Below are positions 22,936 through 35,172 of a stretch of 64,000 nt of DNA, in pieces. Every line of letters starts with the position of its first letter. Position 1 is the first letter of the stretch. The DNA is taken from assembly GCA_030770425.1 (NCBI GenBank), contig JASJFT010000040.1:124001-188000 (forward strand), written 5' to 3'. A program made the translations under genes and the position numbers. Source of the stretch: Darksidea phi (taxonomy: Eukaryota > Ascomycota > Dothideomycetes > Pleosporales > Lentitheciaceae). Below the pieces are notes generated by a model that saw nothing but the letters and a program-made list of their open reading frames with translations, had not been told where the DNA came from and ran no database searches.

Positions 22936-25790
22936 ATGGCGACGAGATCGAATTTCAAGCGCGCTTTGCCCCAAGCGCCGCAGCAGAATGTCCTCGCGTC
23001 GTTGCGGAGAACGCAGCTGCTCGCGGACTCTAAAGCTATTCTGCCAGCAGGTAACCGCCTATGCAGAGTCTGCGGATACAAGCAATGCTGACATCTGTAG
23101 AACTCATCAATACCATCCTCGATTACCTACCGGTGCCCGACATGTTTAGATTCGCTCGAACCTCGAAACGGATGCAAGAAATGGTCTACGATGACACACG
23201 GTGGGTACAACGATTAAAGAGCATGGGCTGTTGGAACGAAGCGGAGGCACGGCAGAGATTCGACGAGGCCATGCGGAGAAAGGTGGAGGCACAGCGGGCA
23301 GAAGAAGCGCGGAGAACAGGTGTGACTATGAATGGTGCCGCAAGTGGGACACCTGGGGAGGACCGGCGGAAGGTCAGCACTACGCTCTTTGATGCTGAGG
23401 CAGCAGAAGAGACCCAGTGGAAGTCAATGGACAGGGAAGTCAGATCGAGATCGACCACGCTAGATAAAGGCTTCGACGACATGACTTTGTCTCCCGCCGG
23501 GACATCCGCACCGGCGCGAGCATATGCCATGGACCCGAATCTGGCCCTGAGGATTCTTTCACGCGTCCGGTCCATAAGAGGAATGGCACGGCAAGAGTAC
23601 GGCAAGGTTTACGGAGCATTAGCACCATATTATTTTGACCTAGCAAGGTCAACAAGCCATACGGATCCTGTTCTCTTTCGCACCTACCGCGATCCAGAAC
23701 AGCAAGCCCAAATGTTGTCGCAGCTCAAGATATTTGCGCACAGCGATTACGCGCAAGGATGGAATCAGCGGCAGCAGAAGTTGGACTCAATGATGGGCAT
23801 ATTTGAGAACGCCGTCTTGCGTGAGTTTGAACAAGGCGCTGAAGCGAGAGACTTTGATGGCCGCATGAAGAGATATGCTTCAGTTCTAGTGACATTGAAC
23901 GGGGGTGCGGCAGGCATCGATTCCTTCATCCACAACCACCCCCTGATGCTAGAGAAAGAGAAGCTTGGAAATCCTGCAGACTGTCTACGGCTTGCGGACG
24001 CCGCACAGCTTTCCCTTCAACCTTCACATAACTTCTTCAGAGGACTGGCAATCGCCTTGAATGACGAAGCTGCTATAATAGACCGCGTCTTCCCACCATC
24101 GGTCGACATACTCCTGCCTTTCCTCGAGCGAGTCGCCGAAGACGTCATTTCCGAGTACATCACGTCACTGTTTGATGAAGCTCATGATGTGAGCATTGAG
24201 GTGTATCTGAAAGCAGTAGCAGGAGTCTTCGAACAAGCCTTGCAACTTGGTGTCTCTCTTCAATCTACGAAGGGATCGAAACCAGACTTTAATGACGAGG
24301 CGATGCGCATCATATCGCGCTGCTTTGAGCAGCACATTGACTTATACCTGCAGGAAGAGTTCGATTTCTTCAAACGAGAATCAGCCGCCGAGGTGGAAGC
24401 CTGGGAAAAGCGGTTGGCAGAAGAAGATCAGAGCACGGAGACTTTCTTCATGTCTAACGTCAGTCGGCAAGCTGCAAAGCGCGACTTCTTGACGTCGTTC
24501 AAGAAGGTGGTCATGGCACCTGTGAATGTTCTGCCGACATTCGGAGGATCTAGCTCTACCAAACCTACGATAAGCGCTTCTGCTGTGAACGGCAACGCCT
24601 TAGAAGCGACGACACGGAGCGCTACTCCTGTTCCTGAGCGTTCAACGTCGCCGCGGCCGGAAGCTCCGACTACTGAACTTGCTGCGAAAGCGGCCATTAT
24701 GAACTCTCGGCTCGAAGGCATCCGAACTCTCTTCAGCATAGAGGTTGCGCTAAACCTCACCCACACAGCCAAAGCAAGCTTGGAGCGAGCTGCACGCTTC
24801 GTGAGGCTGGGTGGCCAGTCTGGCGAGGAGGCTAAGGAGCAGTGTGAGCAGATCTTCATAAGTCTTCTGCAGGTTCTGGGAGGGCGTCACATCAAACCTG
24901 GTTTCGACAAGGCAGTCAACCATCTGTCTGAGTACAGGCCTCGGGAAGTTGCCGACCATAGTAGAGAGGGCGTCGCACCACTCGTGGCATTCCTCGAGCT
25001 TGTCAACGTCGGTGACCTAATCCAGCAGATGGTGGAAGTTTTCTACTTCCAGGAACTAGTCACTGCGAAGCTCACCGACCAGGATGACTTCTTGAGTCCA
25101 GGTCACAAAGAGAAGAAGCGGTTCGAGCAGATGCTAGACGAGCGGGTCGCTGCAGGGCTTAACAAGGGCATCGACGTCCTCATGGACGAAGTGGAATATC
25201 TATGTGGCACAACGCAGCTGCCGACAGACTACAATCCCCCTGTAGGGCCCAACGGGCAAGCCCAGGTGTTCGACATTGGACCTAGCCGTACAGCCAAGAA
25301 GATTGTCGACATGGTGTCGTCGCACACCAGTATGCTCGTCGGTAGCACAGACAAGACAGTGCTAGACGTCTTCAACCAGGAAGTCGGCTTGCGCCTGTTT
25401 ACTGCATTGTGCAAGCATCTTAAGCGGCAAAGGGTCAGCGTGGACGGCGCGATCAAGCTCATCAGGTAAGATAAATCAACAAGCTTCTCCGTACATGTCC
25501 TTGTGCTAACGCCGACTAGCGACATGAATGCATACAACGCCTACATCGTCTCACTCAAGAATAAAACGCTCACGCAGTACTTTGCTGCGCTGAGGGAATT
25601 GTCGCAAATATACTTGATTGACCCCAACCATGCAAAGGAGATCGCAACAATCATTGCTGACTCGGACCGATACCATGGGATTTTCAGGGCTGAGGAGGTT
25701 TACGAGTTTGCGGAGCGCAGGGCTGACTGGTACCATATCAAGAGCGCAGTGGAAAAGCAAATGTACGGTGTTGGATGCGCAGTCATGTAG
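22936..25790 (+). CDS. RCY1: Recyclin-1, F-box protein with Sec10-like region
   Basis: Three exons (22936-23050, 23101-25465, 25520-25790) give 916 residues. An F-box begins at the first exon junction (LPAELINTILDYLPVPD, about 36-52) and would recruit Skp1. The long helical remainder resembles the exocyst subunit Sec10, as in yeast Rcy1 and fission yeast Pof6. The protein ends in CAVM, a CaaX prenylation box, a known feature of Rcy1. Role: recycling of membrane proteins from endosomes to the surface at growth sites. A start at 23061 or 23088 without the first intron would destroy the beginning of the F-box, so the upstream exon is preferred. A Ser/Thr/Pro-rich insert near 500-540 is probably disordered. 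Confidence 0.88.
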
Positions 25791-26470
25791 GCGTATAGCT
25801 ACATTTGCAAACAAAGGCAACATCGATATGCACCGCGCTCTTTGTCTGCGCAATCCATCGTGGAACGGTGGAAATTCGTGAGGCTGGGGGTGATCATCGG
25901 CTGCTTCAGTCTGCGCTCGGACCAACCAATCGGCGTCTACTGCATGACCTCTTGACCTTCACCGTTCGTCGTTCACTTCAGACCGTAATCCATATTACCC
26001 AAGACTCGCTCGCATGCGGTTTGCTGCCGCTGTAATCATCTGTGTCTAATATCCTAATATATCCATCCCGCAAACCCCTACCATTTGCTACCACGGTTAG
26101 CTACCAGACCCCACTACAAGCACTACCGTTTTAAGACCATCTGCTCGCCGACGACCTCTCTGACTATCTCTCCCGGCCTATCACCACAACGTTTTGTCGG
26201 CTATCGGCAACTTCGGTGAGACATCATCTTCTCACACTCCCGCACCTCGTATTGGGCAAATCCGATCCCCGTCGGCGGCGCAAGGCACCTCTGCAAGCTT
26301 TAACGGCTAGCCCACGCCGCGGTTGCTCTTGGAGCTTTCGACGCGTCGCCAGTACTCTTACCTTTGGGGAGCGCAGTTAATATCGCAGCTGAAAGCTCGC
26401 GGCAGTAGCAATTCCATCTTCCACATACTCACTCTGCTCCTTGCGACAAGCTCAAGCTCTACCATCCGCC
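25791..26470. other. Intergenic region, promoter of the SWIB gene
   Basis: It holds the 3'UTR of the recyclin gene and a pyrimidine-rich promoter or 5'UTR. No other gene was recognised. Confidence 0.5.
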
Positions 26471-27546
26471 ATGGCCGGTAGGTGCACCAGGTAGTCATAC
26501 ACCATCACCAAGCCCTAACCTGACTGTCTATAGACATGGAGCTCCCGCCGCAAGTTGAGGCGCAGTACACCTCTATCATCGACAACATCCTCGCGACGAG
26601 CGACCTGAACACCATCTCCGCCAAGCGCATACGGAAAGGTCTACAGGAAACGCTCGGTCAAGACATCTCTCAACAAAAGGTATACGCCCCGGGTATGGCA
26701 ATACATAGCTAGTGCTAACAATGGCATTAGGAAGCAGTCACCGATCTCATTATGAGACGCTTCGACCGCTTTAACGCTGCGCAAAACGGCGGCCCAGAAG
26801 AGCCTGTTCCCTCCGTCGAAGCCCACACTACCAACGGTACAACCGCGCATAGCCCTGATGGCCACTCGAACAAGCGATCACCGGACGAGGACTCTGCGCT
26901 CTCTGAGCTAGAAGATTCGCCGCCCAAGAAGAAGCAGAAGAAGCAGCAGAAAGTGAAGAAGGAGCGAAGTACTGAGGATGACGATGCGGCATTCGCCGCA
27001 AAATTGCAGGCAGAGGAGAATATGAGGTCAAGAGCGAGGTCTACGAGGGGCGCGAATACAAAGAAGAAGGCACCGCTCCCTAAGAAAAAGAAAGAGAAAA
27101 AGAAGAGCTCAAATCGGGTCAAGGATGAGGATGATAGCGACATCGCATCTGGAAGCGGCGGCGAGAAGAAGTCGCCGAGCCGGAAGGGAGGCTTTCACGT
27201 ACGTCGAATGCTTATTAGCGCATGCGCATGTACTGATTAGGATTGTAGAAACCAATGGCGCTTTCGCCGGCGCTTTCGGAGCTTTTGGGCGAGACCCAGG
27301 TCAGTCTACTCCGGCAAAACTACCACATCCATCGATACTAACTCTCCTCAGCTCTCACGACCTCAAACCGTTAAGAAGATCTGGGCGTACGTGAAAGAGC
27401 GCGACCTCCAAGATCCAGCAGACAAACGCCAAATCCGCTGCGACGATGCCCTGCGCGCCGTCTTCAAACAAGACCGTGTCCACATGTTCACCATGAACAA
27501 GATCCTGAACCAAAACCTTTATGCCATGGAGGAGGTGGTAGAGTAG
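26471..27546 (+). CDS. DEK_C and SWIB/MDM2 domain protein (Uaf30/Tri1-like)
   Basis: Five exons (26471-26477, 26534-26679, 26731-27198, 27249-27299, 27352-27546) give 288 residues. The N-terminal 55 residues form a DEK_C-like helical domain (YTSIIDNILATSDLNTISAK). The middle is a Lys-rich nuclear linker with several KKK runs. The C-terminal 80 residues are a SWIB domain (LSPALSELLGETQLSRPQTV; IWAYVKERDLQDP; MFTMNKIL). Yeast relatives are Uaf30, part of the RNA polymerase I upstream activating factor, and Tri1. Inferred role: nuclear chromatin or rDNA transcription factor. The first exon codes only M-A plus one base; the next codon, completed by the splice, is followed by an in-frame ATG, so a start at 26536 is an alternative. 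Confidence 0.85.
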
Positions 27547-29120
27547 GACTAGAAATGCACCTGCTACAACCTACAAGCACGCAAACGTCCTCCGTGGGTC
27601 TAGTACCTAGCAACGCGCACCACTATCTAGGGCTACTCGATATCAAACCACATCTACGACTCTTACTGGTGGATGGCGGACGTTAGCTTTCTGTCTGATT
27701 TTGCGTTTTTCTTTCCTTCTGATTGGGCTTCTAGCGTGGCGATTGGCGGCATTTCCATCAGGCGCTATGCATATTTTTCATTATCTCTATCACGATCTTC
27801 GCGAAAAGGCTGTCATCGGACTGGCCTTATGTCTTGCTTGCTTATTGCGTAATTGTAGTGGGGACCTCTTACGAAACGCTACAATAGATGGGGTGGGTTG
27901 GATGGGAATGAACTGAGACCGGGAACGAACTGAGACTGGATATGGACTGGGACTAGGAATGAATTGCACTAGGGGGTAGCAAAATGTGGGAGAGGCTGGG
28001 AAGACAAGCATCCGGGGTGCGTAAATGGATGCTAGATACTGGTTCTGTAGGGGAAATAGCGGCGCTGTGTCTCTTCGTACATAGCGAGCGAACGAAACAT
28101 TTGATAAGCTCATGACAAGATATGGTTCCTTTCTATGAGTGGGGAATAGTGTGAATAGTGAGTCACTTTGACTCGAGGTCTTGAAAAAAAAATAAACTAA
28201 CATGACCCAAAATAGAGGATGACGTGACCAACCCAGCAAATAATCTAACCGTTGTTCCGTTCTTCAACATGAGGTATATAGACTAAATGGAATCGTCCCA
28301 AACTTTTTTAGATAGCAAAACTGCACGACTTCTATCAAATCAACTTTATTCCTACATCCTTACCACCGCATCCTGTCTAATATCGTGACCACACTCTGTC
28401 GATGACGACGACGGTTGGCGGAACAGTAGAGGCGCATGCAGGTAGACTAACGTTCCTCTACGTCCCATCCCCCTCACCACTTCCATGCAAGCAAGTATGT
28501 GATAGAATTAGAATAGAAGTAGAAAGAGAATAGAGAACAGAATAGAACGGCCCCGAACTGCCTTATTGCGGAATCAAACAGCGTGGAATCGAATGAGGAT
28601 TATCACCCTGCATTGGGAAATCCTCAGTGGAAATAGTACGCTGATTTTTCTTTTCGGCCAGAAGGAGGAGGTAAGGATGGATGGGTTGGAGCGGGTTTGG
28701 AAAAGAGGGAAGAGTGTGTGAGGAGGTTGGGGTGGGTGAGCGTTTTTAGAGGCGGTTGGATATTGGTCGGATGATGCGTTTGGACAAGGAGGAAGGTTGG
28801 AATGGGTGGAGTAGGGACGTTGTTGTGCGAGTTGGTGCGCATAATGGTCTAGAGACTATGGCATATCGGATGGAGCGACTGTGGCGCTTGTGGTTCTTAA
28901 GACTGATATTTCAAGGCGAATGGCAATAATTGAACGTCGATCTGACCTGTTCAAGCCAAATATATACATTGTTGTACGCCACGTTTATTGTAGCCTAACA
29001 TACCAAACCGTACACGGGTGGCTCCTAAACCTTGGACTTGAACGCCGACCGCTAATTGACTGAAAGCCGGACTAATTAAAGTTGATCTTGATCCTATCGT
29101 ATAGTCATATCATACACTCA
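27547..29120. other. AT-richer convergent intergenic region, no supported gene
   Basis: It lies between the 3' ends of the SWIB gene and the lipase gene. A run of A residues near 28183 and several AGAATAG-like short repeats near 28505-28545 were noted. No gene or RNA was recognised. Confidence 0.5.
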
Positions 29121-30331
29121 TCACAGCTCTGAAATTTCCTGGGCATCATCATCCCCATCACCATGTCTAGGATACTTACGGTACCAGTCCTTCGGGTCGC
29201 CGCCAGGTACACAGAGGCCTAATCGCCAGAAGTAGTCCCTGTGTGCAAAGAACAACTCCCAGAACTTGAAGCGTGCAGGTATGCCCCACGATGGTGCTGC
29301 AGTGTCTGTTCCGGCTATACAATGTGGATCCTCATCGCCTTCGCAATGGTGGATATCCTCAGGCTCAAAAGGTAGGCTTGGTGCCGATATAAACAACTCC
29401 TCGCTGTGCATTGTATAGCCCCATTCCGCGAGTGGTAGAAGGGGTACGGGATCACTCTCATGCGTAACACGGTGGAACTCGTTCGTACTACGGTTAGCAC
29501 TGATGTTGAAGCGGGCGTTGGTGTAGGCCATGAGTTCTTTGTTGCCCAATCTTGGCTCGCCGAACGTGGTAACTTTTGGGTCCCAGCCGCGGGCTTTCAA
29601 ATCAAGTCCGGCAAGTGTAGCGACGGCGCCGCCGAGTGAATGGCCGACCAAGACGATTTTATAGTTGGGGTACTTTTTGATCGCTTCGGTAAGCTGAGGA
29701 AGAATCACTTTGCGTGTGTTGAGCCATGAACTGTAGAAGCCCATGTGCACGGTGCAGTTCTCACACTTGGGAGGATCTGCGGACGGTGGTTCTTCTCCAT
29801 CTCCGTTGGACGGCCGCAGACTCGGAGCGATGAAGTCGGAGGCGTCGTCATCGTCGTCGCCAGGATAGGGGACGTATTCTTGCGGAATGGTGGATAGATC
29901 CACGATGGTGTTTGCTATCGAATAGGTTCCGCGAAAGGCGAGGAGGATGCGTGGTGGTGAGGGAGGGTGCGATAACGCGATGTATCCACACGAATCTGAA
30001 AGTAGAGGTCCAGTGTTCCAGGCCTGTCGTTCTCAGCTTCTGGCGTCCAAAAAGGGCGGTTCAAGCAGTGCGAACTCACAGTGACCAACTCAAAGTCCTT
30101 GAAGTCCTCGTCGCCGCAGTGGCTGGCGCACTCAAACGGCTCTCGTATGCCAAGTCCAGCTGTGCCTACGCAGTAAGCTATGTCGACGATGCGCGCCAGT
30201 TCCTCGAGCTCAAAGAAGAGCTCGCGCGTGATGGTATCATGGCCGGTCCGCAGCGGGGACTGTGGCTTAGTCCCACGGCTGCTGGAAATGAAGATCAATA
30301 GGAGTAGGACGAGGCCGTAGAGAGAGGCCAT
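29121..30331 (-). CDS. Secreted class 3 lipase
   Basis: Two exons (30080-30331 and 29121-30023, minus) give 384 residues. The N-terminus is a signal peptide (MASLYGLVLLLLIFISSSRG). The alpha/beta-hydrolase class 3 fold is clear: GYIALS and LLAFRGTYS strands, nucleophile elbow GHSLGGA with Ser213, acid Asp275 in ESDPVPLLP, and His345 in FAHRDYFWRLGLC, which matches the catalytic His region of Thermomyces-type lipases. Several Cys residues suggest disulfides. An acidic loop (DDDDD, near 140) is inserted between the early strands. Substrate could be a triglyceride or another ester such as a feruloyl ester; the sequence does not decide. Removal of the 56-nt intron restores the family segment TAWNTGPLLSD. 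Confidence 0.88.
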
Positions 30332-30751
30332 CGAGTATTCCTCACATATTCCAATAGCGAGTGTCAGTGTTGTGTGAGGTCACAGGTCGGCGAGAGTAAT
30401 GCTAGCGGGTAAACTGTCAGACACCCGGGGCGATTAGTCCCGCGAAGCGGCACCGCGAGAGACCCCGCCAAGGCTTGGCGCCGCCTGGGCAGTCCGCTCC
30501 ACGTCCGGCTTTGATGATGTCATGCTGAAGAACAGGCGGACATCGAGCCATGAAAGATGCATGGCATACGCACGCATGCAGCCCGCTGACGAGTTGTCGC
30601 TCTCCTCCTTTCCACTCACCAAGCAAGCCACCTCCCGCCATAAGAACACCCTACCCGCCGGCATCCGGCACAAGACTCGCTGTCTCAACGATTTTTTCTT
30701 TTATTCTTTGATTAGCCGCTGCTTGTAAGGCACAACAAGAGCAGGCACACC
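30332..30751. other. Divergent promoter region (lipase / six-TM protein)
   Basis: A 420-bp region shared by two divergently transcribed genes. A T-rich run (TTTTTTCTTTTATTCTTTG) near 30692 lies just before the plus-strand gene. No specific site is called. Confidence 0.5.
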
Positions 30752-31993
30752 ATGGCCACCACGCAAACACCGTCCACGGAGCCCTTGAGAGTTGCAACGC
30801 CCGAGCCAGCACAGCACACAGCGGCGGGTGACTTTGCGGAGCCAACGCAGCCGCCAACCCACCCAACGCTCCAAGTGCCCGGCATCGCAATTGATGGCGC
30901 TTCAGGCGACGATGAACGGCAACCACGAGCCACCACACGGCCTCCTACCACCGAGGGGAGCTTGAACCCTGCCAACCCTAGCCAGAACGCCAGTCGAGCA
31001 GCATCGCCGAATCCGTCCGCACTATATCCCCATACACAGGTCGTCTTCGAGGACCCAGACTTCTCGCGGCCACCACCGTTGAACTATTCGCTGCGGCCGA
31101 GGAAGAAGGCCATCTTTTGGTTCTGGACTTTGATCTTCCTGGACTGCGTGTGCATGCCCATTGGCTTGTACTTTGGCTTGTGGTATGGCTTGACGCGCGA
31201 TCAGCTCTCCGCGAATGCCGTGTTCAGTATCAGCACAGCTTTGCTGGGAACCGTGTCGATTGTCGAATACTTCATCCGATTCCTTCGACTTTGGCGGAAG
31301 AACTCGAATTGCAGGGTCATTGGAGCCGAGAGGCACTACGTAAGTCTACTTATCCTAGCACTTCAGGATATCGCTGACATGTCAAGCTCGATTGGTTCCA
31401 TTGGAATCTCTCTGTCGGCTGGTTCTTCGTCATGATTGAACTTATCGCCGGAACTTGCCCTCACGACCCACCCATCCGTGTCCTTGCCATTCCTGCTGCC
31501 ACTATGTTATTCGCCATTGGAGTCGAGCTCTTGCTGGTCGACGCGCTGCGCATTGCAGGCGTCCCGGCACCTTGCCGCATCAGTTCTCTTCCCGTTGGCG
31601 CACCGCTTCGACCCGGCATCTACGCATACATCGAAGACATCTGTGCCGTCGATGGGTCTGGCGGCACAGAGTTCAGACAACGTCTCAACCTAAGATATCA
31701 AGCTAGCAAGGCGTTCCGTGAGATGCTTCACCGCTTGACCCTGTTCTGGGCTATTGGCGCTATTGTCTGTAGCGCAGTCACAGTAGCGATCGTGTTTACC
31801 ATTCAAAGGGATGCTGCTTATGTGGTGAGTAACAGGCCTGTCCCTTGTGCGAAACCAACGCTAACAGTTGTAGGTCGGTTGGGTACTACCATTCCTCTGG
31901 GCTGGTGTATGGACTGCCATTACTATTCCTTGGGTGCAGAAAAGTCTGGCCCACGAGTACGAGCAATGGACGGAAGCTAAGTTCAAAGCTTAG
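30752..31993 (+). CDS. Conserved-looking six-TM membrane protein, function unknown
   Basis: Three exons (30752-31339, 31387-31824, 31874-31993) give 381 residues. The first 110 residues are Pro/Thr/Ala-rich and probably cytosolic and disordered. Six hydrophobic segments follow: IFWFWTLIFLDCVCMPIGLY, AVFSISTALLGTVSIVEYFI, WNLSVGWFFVMIELIAG, VLAIPAATMLFAIGVELLLV, LFWAIGAIVCSAVTVAIVF and VLPFLWAGVWTAITIPWV. The tail is short and charged. I do not recognise the family and see no transporter or enzyme motif. All three exons keep frame and both introns have canonical GTRAGT donors, so the gene model is good even though the function is unknown. Confidence 0.75.
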
Positions 31994-32597
31994 TCACACC
32001 ACTCTTTCGCTTAGTGTCAATTTTTGTAATACTATCGTGAGGAAGGCTTGGAAAAGGATATGGCGTTTACGGTCTAGGTAACAAGGGCAAGAAATACATT
32101 GGGAACCACAGGGATACCATTTTGGTTAGTCGATTGACAGCATAGCACATGCAGAGTTTTATACTTGAATGCAGCTTCATGAATCATTAATTACAGTGTT
32201 GACTCTGAAAGAATCTGCACACACATTCATGCCTACGAATGGTGATGTAAGGTATATCGCTCCGCGGCGCTTCTGGGAGGATAGATGAAGTTTCGCAACT
32301 AGAGCGTTCAAGACGGTCAAGCTTTGGCATGACATCGTCTCAGCCACGCCGCGGCAACTCCAAGATGCCTATTCCGAGACCTTGCCTTTGATCGCGATCA
32401 TCGCCCATGTATTGCCGACATATCCCGAGAATCCTTGAGGGCGCTCCGCCTATGACAACGCGTGACGACTGTAAGCGTCGCGACATGACGTCTTTTTCTC
32501 CTTGTCCTTCAACAGTACTCCTAGCGCGGCTTTGGCAGTCAGCTTGTAGTCTCAGTGTATGTTCGTTGATGATGAAAAAATTCGGCCATTCACCGAT
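31994..32597. other. Convergent intergenic region
   Basis: 3' ends of two convergent genes. Nothing else was recognised. Confidence 0.5.
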
Positions 32598-33815
32598 TCA
32601 TCCACTTATCAACGCAGTCAGACACACCTCACTCCTGCCTCTACTCTTGGGCTGGAACTGCTCCTTCTGCGCATGCAGCCAATACTCGGCCCATGGATCG
32701 CCTCTCCTATCCAATACGGAATCTTGCCGATAGAGATTGATTCCTGACTGACTCCTGACTATACCGCTTCCTGCTCCACCTGCTGCGCTGAAGCCTCCTC
32801 GCTGCACTATCGCCGGTTTGAAGACGTCCGGTTGTACGACCGCATTTCCTGTGAGGTAGTGGTGGGCGCTTGGTGCCACGCGGACCTGGTGGTGCTTCTC
32901 TACAATGGCATGATGCGGCTTCTTTGAGTGGGAAGCTCGCGGGAGGGAACGCTGGATGGGGTGCTTTGTGTGAGGGAGGAGTTTTGTAGGTGCTGGTCGA
33001 GGGGTAAGGGAGGCGACTGCAACGGAGTCATCTTCAGCGGTGATCTGATGAAGGGGGTTGACGATTGAGTTTGGGTTGCGTTGTAGAGATCCGTTGGGGT
33101 CGGTACTACGTCGCCTGTGCTCTTTGGCGGTGCCTGCTACGTTGGTCTTGTCAACTGCGGCGGCGGACTTTCTGCGGCCTGCGAAGAGGGTGACGAGCTT
33201 GTTCCAGCCCGGGGAGAGTGGGGTTTGGGATTGTCCAGGATGTGGAGGCATCAGCGGTGTTGCTGGCCTTAGAACTACGTCAAGTGCCTTGTGCTCGGAA
33301 CGCTGCTCTTCGCATTGCTCCGACTGGGGACCTCTACATTTTCCACGAGAGCCTGCGCTGTCGAGGGGAACTTGGAAGTCGGGCGCTTTAACATGTCCAT
33401 GACAACCCCCACTACCGACGTTGACTAGAGGATTGTTTGCCTCTATCATGAGAGAAGCGGGCGGCGAGTCGTCATAGCCATCTCCCTCGCCCATGCCAAC
33501 AGTACGTAGGGCGGTGTCGTCGAAAAGCTCAGTCAATGAAGAGCCTGTGCTACTCAGCGTCTTTACATCCTCCATTGAAGACGTTTAAGACTTACGTTGT
33601 ACAGTGGGACATGCCGGGTTAAGACCACCTCGCATTGGCAGCTCTAGAGGCTTCGGACTCTCACATCTCTCATCGCCCGCCTCTTCTTGTGTTGTGGTGG
33701 GTGACTGCGAGTTCCGCCGTGAGCTTCCACCGCTCTGCTTCTTCGCCTTCTTGTCTTTCTTCTTAGGGCCTGGGAACTGGAATTGCACGCGTGGTTTATT
33801 ATGTAGACGTGCCAT
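32598..33815 (-). CDS. Low-complexity protein of unknown function
   Basis: Two exons (33596-33815 and 32598-33544, minus) give 388 residues. The N-terminus is Lys-rich (GPKKKDKKAKKQ) and could be a nuclear signal. The middle is Pro/Ser/His-rich and probably disordered. The C-terminus holds a compact motif rich in aromatics (DPWAEYWLHAQKEQFQP). No catalytic domain is seen. The 51-nt intron has a GTAAGT donor and a CTGAG branch-like sequence. The start is uncertain: a TTTCAG just upstream of the chosen ATG could be an acceptor for an earlier exon. I do not recognise the protein. Confidence 0.6.
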
Positions 33816-34340
33816 AGCTGCTGTTGCTTCCGGGGGCCTGAAATACAACGGCAAATTGTATGCCTATTCGCGGTGTGCGGTTGATGGTCAGTGTGGAGGT
33901 TGCGCGGCACGAGATCAGAGTTGCAAGCAACTCCGACGGAGCGCCCAAGAATAGGAATTTGAAGCTCAACGGAAGAGCGTGATGTGAAGGCAAAACAAAA
34001 GAAAATAATGTGAGTGAGTGAATGACATAGTGAGGCGGCTGGCCAATGGGCGGTGTGTAGTGGATGCAGAGGATAGTGAAGGTGAGTTGAGGTTAAGAAA
34101 TGGACTAGTTGCTTGGAGAGTGTAGACATTGACCGCCCAGTGGCCACTACAGTCTTCGAAGCAAAAAGCTGCTCGCTCTATGAGATGTTGTTCGCTTCCG
34201 CTCGCCGCCTCATCGCGCTCGAGCTAGGCGTTGCGATAGACGTGGATGATACTCCCTTGATCTATAGAGCCAAAGCATGTCATTTTAACCCGACGCTTTC
34301 CATCTTTCCAAGCCAAGCAACATTCACAGAACCGTCAAGC
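33816..34340. other. Promoter region of the low-complexity gene
   Basis: This lies between two minus-strand genes. No feature beyond a possible upstream exon was recognised. Confidence 0.4.
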
Positions 34341-34849
34341 CTATGCGTTATCGGCGCAGATGTATGTGACTGCCAAATGCATCAGTACCAGTACATAAAG
34401 AGGTGGACTGGTATTGACTTACCGTTGTTTCCGCGCACGAAGGCATCTCCCCAGCTACGGACTACTTTACCATCGGCCACCTCTTTACACCGCTCAAGTG
34501 CAATGTTCATGTAGCCATCCACAGATTGGAGATCACCTGACGAACCATATTAGCTTAGGAACGGTATATGATAGCGACATCGGAGTAGGGAACCACGGGG
34601 ATATGCTATTCAACGCAGATATACGGGCAAACTCTAAACAATGGCAAGAGTGATGATGTTGGAGACCTCTTCATCCTCCTGCAAACAGACAAGCGAGCAG
34701 AATCGAAATTAGGCATACATACCCTTGTAGACGATGCCAGAGTTCAGCTTAACCGTTACAGGGGCTCCAATGATTTCGCTCAGGAACCCGCTAGGGTCTC
34801 TCGAATCGCCTGCCATCTCCGGATCGGGACTATCGCCATTGGTGGCCAT
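34341..34849 (-). CDS. LSM6: U6 snRNA-associated Sm-like protein LSm6
   Basis: Three exons (34723-34849, 34423-34536, 34341-34369, minus) give 89 residues, the usual LSm6 size. The Sm1 motif is FLSEIIGAPVTVKLNSGIVYKG followed by DGYMNIALE; Sm2 ends FVRGNNVTYI. LSm6 is part of the LSm2-8 ring that binds the U6 snRNA 3' end in the nucleus and of LSm1-7, which works with Pat1 in mRNA decapping. The last exon is only 29 nt including the stop codon; without it the Sm2 strand VTYI would be missing, so it is required. The first intron is 186 nt, the longest I modelled in this window. Divergent from the Esc2-like gene with 323 bp between starts. Confidence 0.93.
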
Positions 34850-35172
34850 GTTCGTTGCGTGATGTAGGTGGTTGGCAGCCTGAATGGTCAGGGCTCAAGA
34901 TTCTGAAGAAGCGTACGTATCTGGAACTCGTACCGTGTGTATTCGGAAGCGGGTTGTGACTTTAGTTGTGATGTGGTGCTTTTGATTATTGCATCTCTTC
35001 GCCAACCTGAGGTGATGGCATATAAGCGCACGGACCACTTAGCTTTCCCCTCGCGAAAGCATGATGTCGCGTCAGCCCTGTCGCGTCAGCCCTGTCGCAC
35101 GGCTCGCTGTTCCACAACCACACGACTACCCTCGCAATCACAATTACCAGCCGTGGCGCATATGTAGTTGCA
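34850..35172. promoter_or_regulatory. Divergent promoter region LSM6 / Esc2-like gene
   Basis: 323 bp between start codons. It holds a direct duplication of a 14-nt unit (GTCGCGTCAGCCCT) at about 35066-35093, each copy containing GCGTCA, a CRE-like half site. Confidence 0.4.

Noticed and set aside
23061..23100. Unspliced start of the recyclin protein inside the first intron
   Set aside because: It would replace the conserved F-box start LPAELINTIL; the upstream exon restores it with a clean 50-nt intron.
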